A program made the position numbers and the translations under genes. A DNA stretch of 64,000 nucleotides. It comes from CALFXN01 sp937957815 (GTDB taxonomy: Bacteria; Synergistota; Synergistia; Synergistales; Aminobacteriaceae). The notes under the pieces were generated by a model. The model saw nothing but the letters and a program-made list of their open reading frames with translations. It was not told the origin of the DNA and did no database searches. Position 1 is the first letter of the stretch; each line of letters starts with the position of its first letter. Positions 22,330 to 31,464 of the stretch are shown piece after piece. The stretch is from positions 1-64,000 of the forward strand of contig DAIQNX010000016.1 of NCBI GenBank assembly GCA_036788195.1. Direction: 5' to 3'.

Positions 22330-23794
22330 CCAGAGAAACCTCCCGACGCAACATTTGTTCGAGTCGTCGTTCCATCTGCTCGGCGGTTCCCTGAGCCTCG
22401 AGCCGATAGCGTCCCCATGGAAAATCTTCACGTTCGATGAGAATAATCCTTCGTTCCAGTTCCGACTCCCACAATGAAAGGTACGTCTCCGCCACATACC
22501 GAGAAATAACGGCGTTCGCTTCGACGAGGACCGTTTCCGCGCGGTTCGCCCCCGCTACCTTTCTGAGGAATCTCTTGATCGAGAGCGCCACGGTATCTTC
22601 CTTCTGGACCCACCCATACCCTCCGCAGAACGGACACCCTCGCGTCAAAACCGAACGAATGTCGGGGCGCGCCCGTTTCCGCGTGATCTCGACAAGACCG
22701 AGTCGACTGACACCGAAAATACGGGCCCGATAGCGATCTCCCTGAAAGGCGGTTTCGAGCCGTCGCAACAGCTCCACCCTGTCTTCCTCATATTCCATAT
22801 CGATGAAGTCGATGACGACAATACCTCCGATCGCGCGGAGACGCAGCTGCCGGGCGATCTCGTCGACAGCCTCGAAGTTTGTTTCGACGACCGTATGTCT
22901 GAGATCCGTATCCCCGACATACTTTCCGGTGTTTACATCGATGACGGTAAGCGCTTCCGTGTGATCGATGATGAGGTACGCTCCGGAACGGAGCCAGACC
23001 TTCCGTTCCAGCGCGGTCTCGAGCTCCTTTTCTATTCCGTAGAATTCGAAGAGGGGCGTTGGTCCGCGATGAAGCGACAGCTCCGGACGGCTTTTCGTAA
23101 AGAACGCCCCGAGATACTCGTCGATATGTCCGTACTCTTCCTCGCCGTCGACGATAATTTCCGACACGGATTCCGTGAGTTCGTCCCGAAGAACCTTTCC
23201 GACAAGGCCGATGTCCCGATAGATCAGGCACGGGGCCGATTGCACCTCGGCATTGTGCTGGATTTCCTTCCAGAGCGCCTCGAGCGTTTCCATGTCGTGG
23301 CGAAGCGCTTCGGCGTCGACGCCTTCCGCGGCTGTCCGCACGATGACCCCGCATCCTCCATGCCGGAGATCCCGCGCGATACTCCGGAGACGCTTCCGTT
23401 CCTCTTCATCTGTGATCCGCTTTGAGACTCCCGATTCCTGCCCGTTCGGGACAAGAACGAGGTAGCGCCCGGGTATGGAGATCCGGGACGTGACACGCGC
23501 CCCCTTGTTTTTTCGCGCGGCCTTGACGACCTGGACGACGACTTCGGCGTTCGGCTGCAGATTGAGTCCCTTCGCGTCGTTGAGATACAGGAACGCGTTT
23601 CTTCCGTCTCCGAGATTCACGAATGAAGCGTGAATCCCGGGCAGAACACTCTCGACGCGCGCCTTGTAAATTTCCCCGGCACGCTGTCGTTCCCACATCC
23701 GTTCGATGAATATATCCACGAGACGACCGTCCTCGACGATCGCAACCCTCGTTTCCTCAGTATCGATCGTATTCGCCACGATCTTCCGATCCAT
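22304..23794 (-). CDS. rng: Ribonuclease E/G family endoribonuclease
   Basis: A 496-residue single-strand-specific endoribonuclease acting in rRNA maturation and mRNA decay. The start at ATG 23794 has GGAGGG eight bases upstream. An N-terminal S1 RNA-binding region (about 38-120) is followed by the catalytic domain with VIDVNTGKYVG and VVIDFID (metal-binding aspartates) and a CPFCGG zinc-link motif. The size fits RNase G rather than full RNase E, since no long C-terminal scaffold is present. It follows the TIGR03936 gene, a common neighbourhood in Firmicutes. Its 3' end contains the smc ribosome-binding site. Confidence 0.93.
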   Translation of the reverse strand: MDRKIVANTIDTEETRVAIVEDGRLVDIFIERMWERQRAGEIYKARVESVLPGIHASFVNLGDGRNAFLYLNDAKGLNLQPNAEVVVQVVKAARKNKGARVTSRISIPGRYLVLVPNGQESGVSKRITDEEERKRLRSIARDLRHGGCGVIVRTAAEGVDAEALRHDMETLEALWKEIQHNAEVQSAPCLIYRDIGLVGKVLRDELTESVSEIIVDGEEEYGHIDEYLGAFFTKSRPELSLHRGPTPLFEFYGIEKELETALERKVWLRSGAYLIIDHTEALTVIDVNTGKYVGDTDLRHTVVETNFEAVDEIARQLRLRAIGGIVVIDFIDMEYEEDRVELLRRLETAFQGDRYRARIFGVSRLGLVEITRKRARPDIRSVLTRGCPFCGGYGWVQKEDTVALSIKRFLRKVAGANRAETVLVEANAVISRYVAETYLSLWESELERRIILIEREDFPWGRYRLEAQGTAEQMERRLEQMLRREVSLVVHRTTAP

Positions 23795-23813
23795 AGTCAG
23801 CCCTCCGGGCCCG

Positions 23814-24446
23814 CTAGTTTCCATTCGTATCTCCGGAGAAGAGAGATACAAGTGGAAGCACCCGTTTTTCTCCGGTCAGTTCGCCTCCCGAGAGACGCCC
23901 GACAACACGCCTGACCACATTCACACCCGCCCAGCCGCTCATCTTGCCAAATTCGACAAGATCGCGTATCAGTGCCCCCGGACCATGTTCGCCCGGTCGC
24001 TCCGTAACGACGCGAAACCACTCGCCGTCATAATCCGCGCGGCACACCCATTCAGGCCACGGATATCCGCTCCGGACGGCTTCACACGCTCCACCATCGC
24101 GGACGCGGATCAGATATTCTGCTCCCTCGCACGAATTTCCGAGATTTCCCAGCGGTGCCTCTTCCCATCCGCCGAGCGAAAAACCGTCCGGAAGTTTTCG
24201 TTGCCACGAATCGAAAAACGAAGCACGCCACTCTTCGAGCCAGACATCCATCGGCTCGCAGAGCGCCACTATTCCGACGGGGAGTTCCGGCCCGAGACTC
24301 AGCTTCGGTCGGGGGGAAAATCCCTCCGTCTGTACAAAGCGGATTCCAGCACGTGTCGCGCTGCGGGAAAAGACCGCGGGCAGAGCGATATGCGGAATGA
24401 AACAGGCACGTCCCCGTTTTGAAAAAACGATACGAACCTTCAACAT
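23814..24446 (-). CDS. Radical-SAM-linked protein (DUF2344 / TIGR03936 type)
   Basis: The 210-residue protein starts MLKVRIVFSKRGRACFIPH and has FSPRPKLSLGPELPVGI, the typical opening of the TIGR03936 family. This family is nearly always next to, or fused with, a TIGR03960 radical-SAM protein, as here: the start overlaps the stop of that gene by seven bases. The molecular function is unknown. The long-standing association with rng, rodA and ribosomal genes in other bacteria hints at RNA or translation metabolism, but that is inference. The open frame extends further upstream, but that part lies within the neighbour. Confidence 0.85.
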   Translation of the reverse strand: MLKVRIVFSKRGRACFIPHIALPAVFSRSATRAGIRFVQTEGFSPRPKLSLGPELPVGIVALCEPMDVWLEEWRASFFDSWQRKLPDGFSLGGWEEAPLGNLGNSCEGAEYLIRVRDGGACEAVRSGYPWPEWVCRADYDGEWFRVVTERPGEHGPGALIRDLVEFGKMSGWAGVNVVRRVVGRLSGGELTGEKRVLPLVSLFSGDTNGN

Positions 24447-26302
24447 GACACGGCCCGCATCTTCTCGAGAATTCCACATCCGCGCCGTTCCCATCCACAG
24501 GCATTGCAGTCGCCGAAGCGGCAGTCGGGCGTCAGGCTCTCCTCCCTCGAACGTTCCCGTTCCCGCCAGAGAAAATCCCGGCTGACGCCGATATCGATGT
24601 GATCCCACGGGAATCGTTCGTCCCGGGGGCGCTCTCTCGCGACGTACCACTCGGGGTCGACGGCTTTCGCCTCGAAAGCGGCCTTCCAGATATCCGGCCG
24701 GAAGGTTTCCGTCCACCCGTCGAACCGGGCGCCATTTCTCCACGCCTCAAAGAGGACATCCGCAAGGCGCCTGTCCCCACGGGCGAATATTCCCTCGAGT
24801 CGCGTCTGTTCCCCTTCATGATACCGCACAGTAACACGGCGGTTCGAAACCAGCGATTTGATGAATCGCCCGCGCTCCGAAAGTTCGGCGACCGACGCCT
24901 GCCGTTCCCACTGAAAAGGCGTATGCGGTTTCGGAACGAAACCGGCTACCGACACCGCAATCTCGGCCCTTTTTCTGTGCTTTCGACCGATCTCGGCCGC
25001 GCGTTCGGCGATCTTCGCAATCCCTTCGAGATCCTCGCGGGTTTCCGTCGGCAAGCCCATCATGAAATAGAGCTTGATTCGTTCCCATCCGTGAGCGAAC
25101 GCCGCTTCAAGCGTCGTTTCGATGTCATCCTCCGAAACACCCTTGTTGATGACGTTCCTCATGCGTTGGGTTCCGGCCTCGGGGGCAAACGTCAGCCCTC
25201 CCCGCTTCACGGGCTCGAGCGCCGCCGCGAGCTGAACGGAAAAGGCGTCCATTCTGAGACTCGGAAGGCTCAGCCTGACCCTGCGTTCTCTCAACGCGGG
25301 CTTCAACCGCTCCACGACATCTCCGAGAGCGCTATAATCGCACGAGGCAAGAGAAATGAGACCGATTTCCTCCCAGCCGGTCTTTTCCGTCCATCTGAGC
25401 GCCGCCTCCACGACTTCGTCGGCCGTGCGCTCCCTGATCGGTCGGTACAGCATCCCCGCCTGACAAAAACGACAGCCGCGCGTACACCCGCGAAACAGCT
25501 CTACCGGAACTCTGTCGTGAACGACGCTTGCCGAGGGGACCAGAAGTCCCTCGGAGGAAAACGCTCCCTTCATCGATTTCAGCGTGGCACGGCGGATCGG
25601 AAACAACTGCGACGAGCGAAGATCGCAACCGGCGGAATCGAAGGAAGCGACGGATCGTACGGGGAGATAGATCCCAGGGAGATCCGCGAGCGCATCGAGT
25701 TTTTCCGAACGGGAACAACCGACCGCGGCCGAGAGACGCTCCACGATGGCGGGGAGGGTGATTTCGCCGTCACCCATACAGACGGCGTCGAGGAACGGGG
25801 CCAGCGGTTCCGGCGTCATCGCTCCCGGACCTCCGGCGATGACGAGCGGATCATCGTCTCCCCTGTCTTTGGAAAAAAGAGGGATTCCTCCGAGATCCAG
25901 CATCGTCAGGATATTCGTGTAGCTCAGTTCGTACTGGAGCGTGAAGCCGACGACATCGAACCGGGAAAGGGAACGTCCCGTTTCGAGAGACGCAAGAGGA
26001 AGGCCGTGAAGGCGCAACTGTTCCTCCATATCGACCCATGGGCAATACACCCTTTCGACATCCGCCTCGTCGAGACTTTTGAGAAGAGGATACAGGATCT
26101 GGTAACCGACATAGCTCATACCGATCTCGTATACGTCGGGAAACGCGAGGCAAAAGCGGACAGTGGCATTCTTCTTTTCGGGAAGTCCGGCCCCCCACTC
26201 GCATCCGACATATCGTGACGGACGCCTGGTTTCCGAAAACAGGGGCCAATACGGGTCGTCAAAATCATTGAACGTCATGTCACTATGCTCCATTTCTCTC
26301 AT
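24440..26302 (-). CDS. B12-binding-domain radical SAM protein (TIGR03960 type)
   Basis: About 620 residues from an ATG that overlaps the rodA stop (ATGA). Another possible start is ATG 26278, which has GGAG nine bases upstream. The N-terminal third has the cobalamin-binding-like fold with FPDVYEIGMSYVGYQILY and VIAGGPGAMTPEP. The radical SAM core carries the cluster motif CTRGCRFC, and the C-terminal tail has further cysteines (CRFGDCNACGWERRGC) that could hold another metal site. The reaction is unknown for the family. It is translationally coupled on both sides, to rodA upstream and to its DUF2344 partner downstream. Confidence 0.88.
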   Translation of the reverse strand: MREMEHSDMTFNDFDDPYWPLFSETRRPSRYVGCEWGAGLPEKKNATVRFCLAFPDVYEIGMSYVGYQILYPLLKSLDEADVERVYCPWVDMEEQLRLHGLPLASLETGRSLSRFDVVGFTLQYELSYTNILTMLDLGGIPLFSKDRGDDDPLVIAGGPGAMTPEPLAPFLDAVCMGDGEITLPAIVERLSAAVGCSRSEKLDALADLPGIYLPVRSVASFDSAGCDLRSSQLFPIRRATLKSMKGAFSSEGLLVPSASVVHDRVPVELFRGCTRGCRFCQAGMLYRPIRERTADEVVEAALRWTEKTGWEEIGLISLASCDYSALGDVVERLKPALRERRVRLSLPSLRMDAFSVQLAAALEPVKRGGLTFAPEAGTQRMRNVINKGVSEDDIETTLEAAFAHGWERIKLYFMMGLPTETREDLEGIAKIAERAAEIGRKHRKRAEIAVSVAGFVPKPHTPFQWERQASVAELSERGRFIKSLVSNRRVTVRYHEGEQTRLEGIFARGDRRLADVLFEAWRNGARFDGWTETFRPDIWKAAFEAKAVDPEWYVARERPRDERFPWDHIDIGVSRDFLWRERERSREESLTPDCRFGDCNACGWERRGCGILEKMRAVSC

Positions 26303-27408
26303 TCGTAATTCTTTCGCGTCGTCCGATAGACGCTTGTCACAAGACCAAGCGCAGCCGATATCGCCACCAGAGAACTCCCTCCGTAACTGATGAACGGAAG
26401 GGGAAGACCGGTAACCGGAAGAACTCCCATGCTCATGCCGATTCCCTCCGTCATCTGAAACCAGATCCACGATGAGAGTACGACCACGAGAACCTTGGCG
26501 CGCGCATCCTTGCATCGGAGCCCTACATCTACGATTCTCCAGAACAAAAGGCTGAAGAGGAGCAAAAGCAGGGCAGTCCCGAGAAAACCGAATTCCTCGG
26601 AAAAAACGCTGAACGCAAAATCAGTATGCGGCTCGGGAAGGAAACGCAACTTACTCTGCAACCCTTGCATGAATCCCTTTCCCCAGAGCCCGCCCGACCC
26701 CACCGCGATACGGGACTGGATGACATTGTATCCCGCTCCGAGAGGATCGACGGAAGGATCGACAAAAACGAGGATCCGCATCTTTTGATACTCTTTGAGA
26801 AAGTGCCACCCGACCGGTAAGGACGCGAGGACGGCCGCGCAGATCCCCGCGAGAAACCTTTTCGGGGCTCCGGAGATGATAAGCCCGACGAAGATCATGA
26901 GAGCGTAAACAAGCGAACTTCCCATATCCGGCTGGAGCAGAACGAGAAGGCCGCTCATTCCCGCAAGAAGCGCCCCGGAAATAAGCGCCGTTACCGTGAC
27001 CGGAGGATATCTGCAGAGATGTTTTGCGAGAAACAGGGCGAGAGCTATCTTCCCGATCTCCGAAGGCTGAAGACGCGCGGGGCCGAGGTAGAGCCAGCTC
27101 TGTGACCCTTTCACGGTCAAACCGACCACGAGGACGATAAAAAGAAGCCCCAGAAGACCCGCATAGATCGGGTATGCGAAATTCAGGAACCACCGGTATC
27201 CGATCACGTGAAAGGAAACGAACACACATGCGGCGATCAATCCCCAGAGAATTTGCCGAACGGCGAAAAAGGCACCCCGTCCCGCGACGCCTCCTCCGGC
27301 GCTGTAGACCGTCACAATGCCGATACAGAACAGACAAAGAGCGGGAACGAGACATAACCAGTCAATCGATCCCAGCTCTTCGAAGAAAACTGACTTGCGA
27401 TCATCCAT
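26299..27408 (-). CDS. rodA: Rod-shape peptidoglycan polymerase RodA (SEDS family)
   Basis: A 369-residue polytopic membrane protein with around ten hydrophobic segments. SEDS features include LQPDMGSSLVYALM, GAGYNVIQSRIAVGSGGLWGKG and TGLPLPFISYGGSS near the C-terminus. RodA polymerises lipid II into side-wall glycan together with the class B penicillin-binding protein encoded by mrdA, found five genes upstream in transcription order. I prefer RodA to FtsW because of the mre/mrd context. It begins nine bases after minE. Confidence 0.92.
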   Translation of the reverse strand: MDDRKSVFFEELGSIDWLCLVPALCLFCIGIVTVYSAGGGVAGRGAFFAVRQILWGLIAACVFVSFHVIGYRWFLNFAYPIYAGLLGLLFIVLVVGLTVKGSQSWLYLGPARLQPSEIGKIALALFLAKHLCRYPPVTVTALISGALLAGMSGLLVLLQPDMGSSLVYALMIFVGLIISGAPKRFLAGICAAVLASLPVGWHFLKEYQKMRILVFVDPSVDPLGAGYNVIQSRIAVGSGGLWGKGFMQGLQSKLRFLPEPHTDFAFSVFSEEFGFLGTALLLLLFSLLFWRIVDVGLRCKDARAKVLVVVLSSWIWFQMTEGIGMSMGVLPVTGLPLPFISYGGSSLVAISAALGLVTSVYRTTRKNYE

Positions 27409-27417
27409 GTGTCCGTC

Positions 27418-27690
27418 CTACTCCTCGATTCTGGTCCCCCGTCTAACGCGTATTATCGGAATGTTGGCGACGAGAGCGACAGAACGATCCGCCCTGTCGA
27501 GATCCATTTCGATCTTTGAGGAGTCGATCTCCATGTACTTGGAGATGACCTCTATGAGATCCGCCCTGAGCGCGTTCAGCAATTCCGGCGAGATATCGGT
27601 CCTGTCGTGAATTAACACCAGTTGCAGGCGCTCCTTCGCAACAGCTCCCGATCCTTTTTTTCCGAACAGACGCTGAAAAAAATCTTTCAT
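27418..27690 (-). CDS. minE: Cell division topological specificity factor MinE
   Basis: The 90-residue protein has an N-terminal amphipathic membrane-targeting stretch (MKDFFQRLFG), the anti-MinCD helix region KERLQLVLIHDRTDISPELL and the C-terminal dimerisation domain. MinE stimulates the MinD ATPase and drives pole-to-pole oscillation in Gram-negative bacteria. It directly follows minD, completing a minC-minD-minE order. Its presence, rather than DivIVA alone, suggests an oscillating Min system. Confidence 0.95.
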   Translation of the reverse strand: MKDFFQRLFGKKGSGAVAKERLQLVLIHDRTDISPELLNALRADLIEVISKYMEIDSSKIEMDLDRADRSVALVANIPIIRVRRGTRIEE

Positions 27691-27712
27691 GAATACCCTC
27701 TCCGATCTCCCG

Positions 27713-28519
27713 TTACCGATTCATTCCGAACAGACGCCTGATTCCGGAGAGAAAACCGCCGTCACGCTGCTCTTCGAGCTTCATGAAAGGTATTTCCTTG
27801 CCGGTAATCCGGCCGGCGACATTTTTGAAAGCCTTTGACGCCGGCGACACGTCGGAAAACGTCAGTGGTTCGCCCTTGTTTGCCGATTTCACGACGCTCT
27901 CATCCTCAGGGACGATGCCGATCAGGGGAATGGCGAGAATATCAAGAACATCCTTGACGTCCAGCATTTCGCCTTCGCGGACGAGATGGGGGCGCAGGCG
28001 GTTGATGATGAGACGGATCGGGCTCTTCCCCATGGACTCAAGCATTCCGATGATCCTGTCGGCATCGCGAACGGCCGGAACTTCAGGCGTCGTTACGACG
28101 ATTCCTTCGTCAGCGCCTATCGCCGCGTTACGAAAACCCGCTTCGATCCCGGCCGGACTGTCGACTAGGATAAAATCGAAATCCGCGCGGAGCATCGCAA
28201 CGAGATCGGCCATCTGCTCCTGCGAGACCGCGTCCTTTGTCCTCGTCTGAGCCGCCGGAAGCAGATACAGTGAATCGACGCGCTTGTCCCTGACGAGGGC
28301 CTGCTGAAGACGGCAGGTTCCTTCGATCACGTCGACGAACGTATAGACAATCCTGTTCTCGAGTCCCATCATGACGTCGAGATTCCGCAACCCGATGTCC
28401 GCGTCGATGGCGACGACTTTGAACCCACTCCGCGCGAGGGCGACAGAAATATTCGCCGTCGTGGTCGTTTTTCCGACGCCGCCCTTTCCGGACGTCACAA
28501 CAATGACACGTGCAGCCAC
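27713..28519 (-). CDS. minD: Septum site-determining ATPase MinD
   Basis: A ParA/MinD-family ATPase of 268 residues with the deviant Walker A motif KGGVGKTT (12-19) and VDSPAGIE. The C-terminal amphipathic helix, ending FLSGIRRLFGMNR, is the membrane-targeting sequence. It recruits MinC to the membrane to block FtsZ rings near the poles. The start is a GTG. It lies 30 bases after minC and 22 before minE. Confidence 0.96.
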   Translation of the reverse strand: MAARVIVVTSGKGGVGKTTTTANISVALARSGFKVVAIDADIGLRNLDVMMGLENRIVYTFVDVIEGTCRLQQALVRDKRVDSLYLLPAAQTRTKDAVSQEQMADLVAMLRADFDFILVDSPAGIEAGFRNAAIGADEGIVVTTPEVPAVRDADRIIGMLESMGKSPIRLIINRLRPHLVREGEMLDVKDVLDILAIPLIGIVPEDESVVKSANKGEPLTFSDVSPASKAFKNVAGRITGKEIPFMKLEEQRDGGFLSGIRRLFGMNR

Positions 28520-28549
28520 TTCTTCCCACCCCGTTTCGGCAATTCTCCG

Positions 28550-29239
28550 TTATATTTTCAACTCTCTCACAATCAGGGAGTCGTTTTCGAGCAGTACTAC
28601 GACGGGTCTTCCCCACCATTCCTTCTCCATCCCAAGGTACGAGCCGACCTTGCTTCCGATCCGGACCTGTTTCGCCTCAAACGCTCCGGTCGTGATCGAG
28701 TGTCCCGGGGCCCGATTCAACCCGGCATGTGCGAGTCCCTTGAGTCGACCCCAGACAACGACGCTCCCGCCAGCGAGAACTTCCGCCCCGTCGTTGACGT
28801 GTCCTACAATGACGATATCTCCGTCGTGCTCCACGCGTTGTCCGGAACGAAGCGACCGGAGGAGGACAAGCGGTACGTCGGTGGCACTCCCATCCCGGGA
28901 GACCGGGGCACGATACTCGCCGACGTGAAACCCGATGGCCTTGAATCGGTTTTGCGTTTCCAGATCGAGCGATACCCAGGAAAGAATACGAAGTCCGGAA
29001 TGCCAGATCGCACGAAGGAGTTCGAACAACGCGTCATTCCCGATCTTTCTTCCCTGAAAATCAAGTACCACGCCCATTCCGCCTAGAATTTCAGATGTCC
29101 GGGATTCGAGCATCCGGATGTCGGAGAGAAGGGAGGAATCGTCCATCCCCTCTGGAACGATCATCCGGACATGATCTTTCGCCCCCTTGAAGAGTATGTG
29201 TTCTTCGCGGTCCACTACAGGAAGAGAGGGGTCAACCAT
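28550..29239 (-). CDS. minC: Septum site-determining protein MinC
   Basis: A 229-residue FtsZ inhibitor. From ATG 29239, preceded by AGGAGG, there is an N-terminal FtsZ-interacting domain (about 1-105) and a C-terminal beta-helix domain with GDIVIVGHVNDGAEVLAGGSV and the MinD-binding region. The longer open frame upstream lies within mrdA and is rejected. It sits between mrdA and minD in one operon. Confidence 0.93.
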   Translation of the reverse strand: MVDPSLPVVDREEHILFKGAKDHVRMIVPEGMDDSSLLSDIRMLESRTSEILGGMGVVLDFQGRKIGNDALFELLRAIWHSGLRILSWVSLDLETQNRFKAIGFHVGEYRAPVSRDGSATDVPLVLLRSLRSGQRVEHDGDIVIVGHVNDGAEVLAGGSVVVWGRLKGLAHAGLNRAPGHSITTGAFEAKQVRIGSKVGSYLGMEKEWWGRPVVVLLENDSLIVRELKI

Positions 29240-29256
29240 GTTGCTTCCTCCTTTTT

Positions 29257-31005
29257 CTACGGGACAGCGGTGTCCCGAGTATCCCGCGCAATCAGATACG
29301 AGAGAACCTGCCCGACAATCGGAGAGGCGACGCTGCTCCCATGTTCTCCCGCTTCGACAACGGCTACGGCGACATACCGCGGACGCTCCGCCGGCGCGTA
29401 TCCGGCGAAGAGCGCGTGATCGTTTCCGTGAGCGTTCTGGGACGTCCCCGTTTTTCCCGCGACTGTTACGCCGTATGTCCCCGCGCGCCAGCCGGTCCCC
29501 TGACGGACGACATCGAGCAATCCCTTGCGGACAAGATTCATATTTTCCGGAGAATGCGCGATATGTACCGGAGGATTCCGGCCTTCTCCGAAAAGATACG
29601 GCGTCACGAGGAGCCCTCCATTCGCAAATGCTGCGTACATTCGCGCAATCTGCAAAGGCGTCATGAGCAAAAAACCCTGTCCGATCGAATAGTTGACGGT
29701 ATCGCCCCTGTACCACGATTCCTTGAAACGTTCTTTTTTCCATTCAATGCCTGCGATATTCCCCTCGGCCTCGCCGGGAATGTCGAAGCCGGTTCTGGCA
29801 CCAACGCCAAAACGTCTTCCCCATTCTATCAGGCGGTTGATACCGAGCTTCAGTCCCACCTGATAGAAGTATACATCACACGAATCCTGTAACGCCGATA
29901 CCAGTCGAACCGTTCCGTGTCCACCGCGTTTCCAGCATTTGAACGTCCTGGTTCCGAGCTGATACTCCCCGGAGCAATAGTACGAGGTCGCTCCAGTCAC
30001 TTCGTTTTCCTGGAGCGCGGCAAGCGCAACGAGTGCTTTGAAGGTTGACCCCGGCGGATAGACGCCTGATATCGCCCGGTCCATCATCGGATGCGTCGGA
30101 TCATCCGTCAGGACGCTCCATTCCCTTGCCGAAACCCCCCAGGAAAGAGGATTGTTGTCGTAGGACGGAGACGTACAGAGAACGAGGACGGCGCCCGTGT
30201 ACGCATCAAGCGCCACGACGGCTCCCCGAAATCCCCTGAGAAGGTCCGCGGCAAGTCGCTGCGCACCGAGGTCGAGTGTCAGCCTGATGTTCTTCCCCCT
30301 GACGGGAGCGCGGTAATCGAGACTTCGGATACGCCGTCCTCTCGCATCGACTTCAATGGCCTCCTCTCCGACTCTGCCTCGAAGCAAATCCTCGTAGGAA
30401 CCCTCGATTCCACCCTTCCCTATCCTGTCTCCGCCGACATAATCCCCTTCAGGCTTCTGGCGGAGCTCACTTTCGCTGATCTCTCCCGCGTATCCGATTA
30501 CGTTCGAAACGAGGCTTCCTGCAGGGTACGTCCGACGCCACACGGCCATCGGAAAGCACTGGGACGGGAAGTTCGGATCAGCGACGAGGTCGGCCATCTG
30601 CGGCAGCGTGAGATTGGTGATCACGCGAACAACCCGGTATGGAGCCCAATACTGTCGCTTGACTGTCGCCGAAAGGTTTTCGGGGTCTATCGGGAATCCG
30701 TGTTTGCTCAGGACGAGAGAGAGGCGCTCGATCATACCGTCTCTCTCCAGATCGAGCGGGTACCCGAGGATATCGAACGTCGTGACGTTGACGGCGAGAG
30801 GAGAGCCGTTCCGGTCGAAAATCTCGCCGCGCGACGATGGAATTCGGACCAGGCGCAAGCGGTTGTCCCAAGCGAGTTTGACATATCGGTCCGAGTGCAG
30901 GATCTGAAAGAAATACAACCCGATAAACAGAAAGAGAATCGATGCCATCATGACGATACGCCAGAAACGTGCCCGGATTTCTATGACGGGTCTGAGATCA
31001 GGCAT
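29257..31005 (-). CDS. mrdA: Penicillin-binding protein 2, class B transpeptidase
   Basis: A 582-residue class B PBP that cross-links side-wall peptidoglycan with RodA. One membrane anchor is at about 17-36, followed by the pedestal domain. The active site has S320-T-F-K323 in PPGSTFK, SCD as the second motif, and KTGTSQ as the third. The start overlaps the mreD stop by eight bases. A position among mreBCD and rodA supports PBP2 rather than the divisome PBP3. Confidence 0.94.
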   Translation of the reverse strand: MPDLRPVIEIRARFWRIVMMASILFLFIGLYFFQILHSDRYVKLAWDNRLRLVRIPSSRGEIFDRNGSPLAVNVTTFDILGYPLDLERDGMIERLSLVLSKHGFPIDPENLSATVKRQYWAPYRVVRVITNLTLPQMADLVADPNFPSQCFPMAVWRRTYPAGSLVSNVIGYAGEISESELRQKPEGDYVGGDRIGKGGIEGSYEDLLRGRVGEEAIEVDARGRRIRSLDYRAPVRGKNIRLTLDLGAQRLAADLLRGFRGAVVALDAYTGAVLVLCTSPSYDNNPLSWGVSAREWSVLTDDPTHPMMDRAISGVYPPGSTFKALVALAALQENEVTGATSYYCSGEYQLGTRTFKCWKRGGHGTVRLVSALQDSCDVYFYQVGLKLGINRLIEWGRRFGVGARTGFDIPGEAEGNIAGIEWKKERFKESWYRGDTVNYSIGQGFLLMTPLQIARMYAAFANGGLLVTPYLFGEGRNPPVHIAHSPENMNLVRKGLLDVVRQGTGWRAGTYGVTVAGKTGTSQNAHGNDHALFAGYAPAERPRYVAVAVVEAGEHGSSVASPIVGQVLSYLIARDTRDTAVP

Positions 31006-31459
31006 TCCACTTCCGCTCCAGATGTGCGATCAGAACACAGACGATCCCGACGACCGGAAGGAGATACCCCTGCTGTTGCAGCATCGTTCTGAAGACATCC
31101 TCTATTGGGAGCCCCCAGAGAACCAGTCTGGCGAGTGAAACAAGCGACTGACCGGCCCAGAGGAAAAACGCCGTAAGCCCGATGGTTCGTCCCGAGGAAG
31201 GAAGCGTGAGCCAGACCCACCGCCCCACGAGCAGAATGGAGACGGACAGAAAAGACGTCACTCCGGGAAAACCGAGCCATCGCAGATCGAAGATGACACC
31301 GCCCAGAAACGTACTCCAGACCGTCGCCGAAAACGATTCTGAACGATAAAGCGACCGATAGAGCATCAAAACGAGGAAAAGTTCCGGGATCATCAGGGGT
31401 CCTGACGCAAGAACCGCGAGAAAATCCTGCAGGAGCCACACCGCAAGACCGGGGAGCAT
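30998..31459 (-). CDS. mreD: Rod-shape-determining membrane protein MreD
   Basis: A small (153 residues), very hydrophobic protein with about five membrane spans. Sequence conservation in MreD is low, so the call rests on size, hydrophobicity and position between mreC and mrdA. MreD joins MreC in linking MreB filaments to the periplasmic synthases. GAGG at the end of mreC serves as the ribosome-binding site, and the stop overlaps mrdA by eight bases. Confidence 0.85.
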   Translation of the reverse strand: MLPGLAVWLLQDFLAVLASGPLMIPELFLVLMLYRSLYRSESFSATVWSTFLGGVIFDLRWLGFPGVTSFLSVSILLVGRWVWLTLPSSGRTIGLTAFFLWAGQSLVSLARLVLWGLPIEDVFRTMLQQQGYLLPVVGIVCVLIAHLERKWNA

Positions 31460-31464
31460 CCCTT

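Noticed and set aside
20533..22440. A 635-codon plus-strand open frame opposite smc
   Set aside because: The minus strand encodes a clear SMC with Walker motifs, and the plus frame has no family resemblance.
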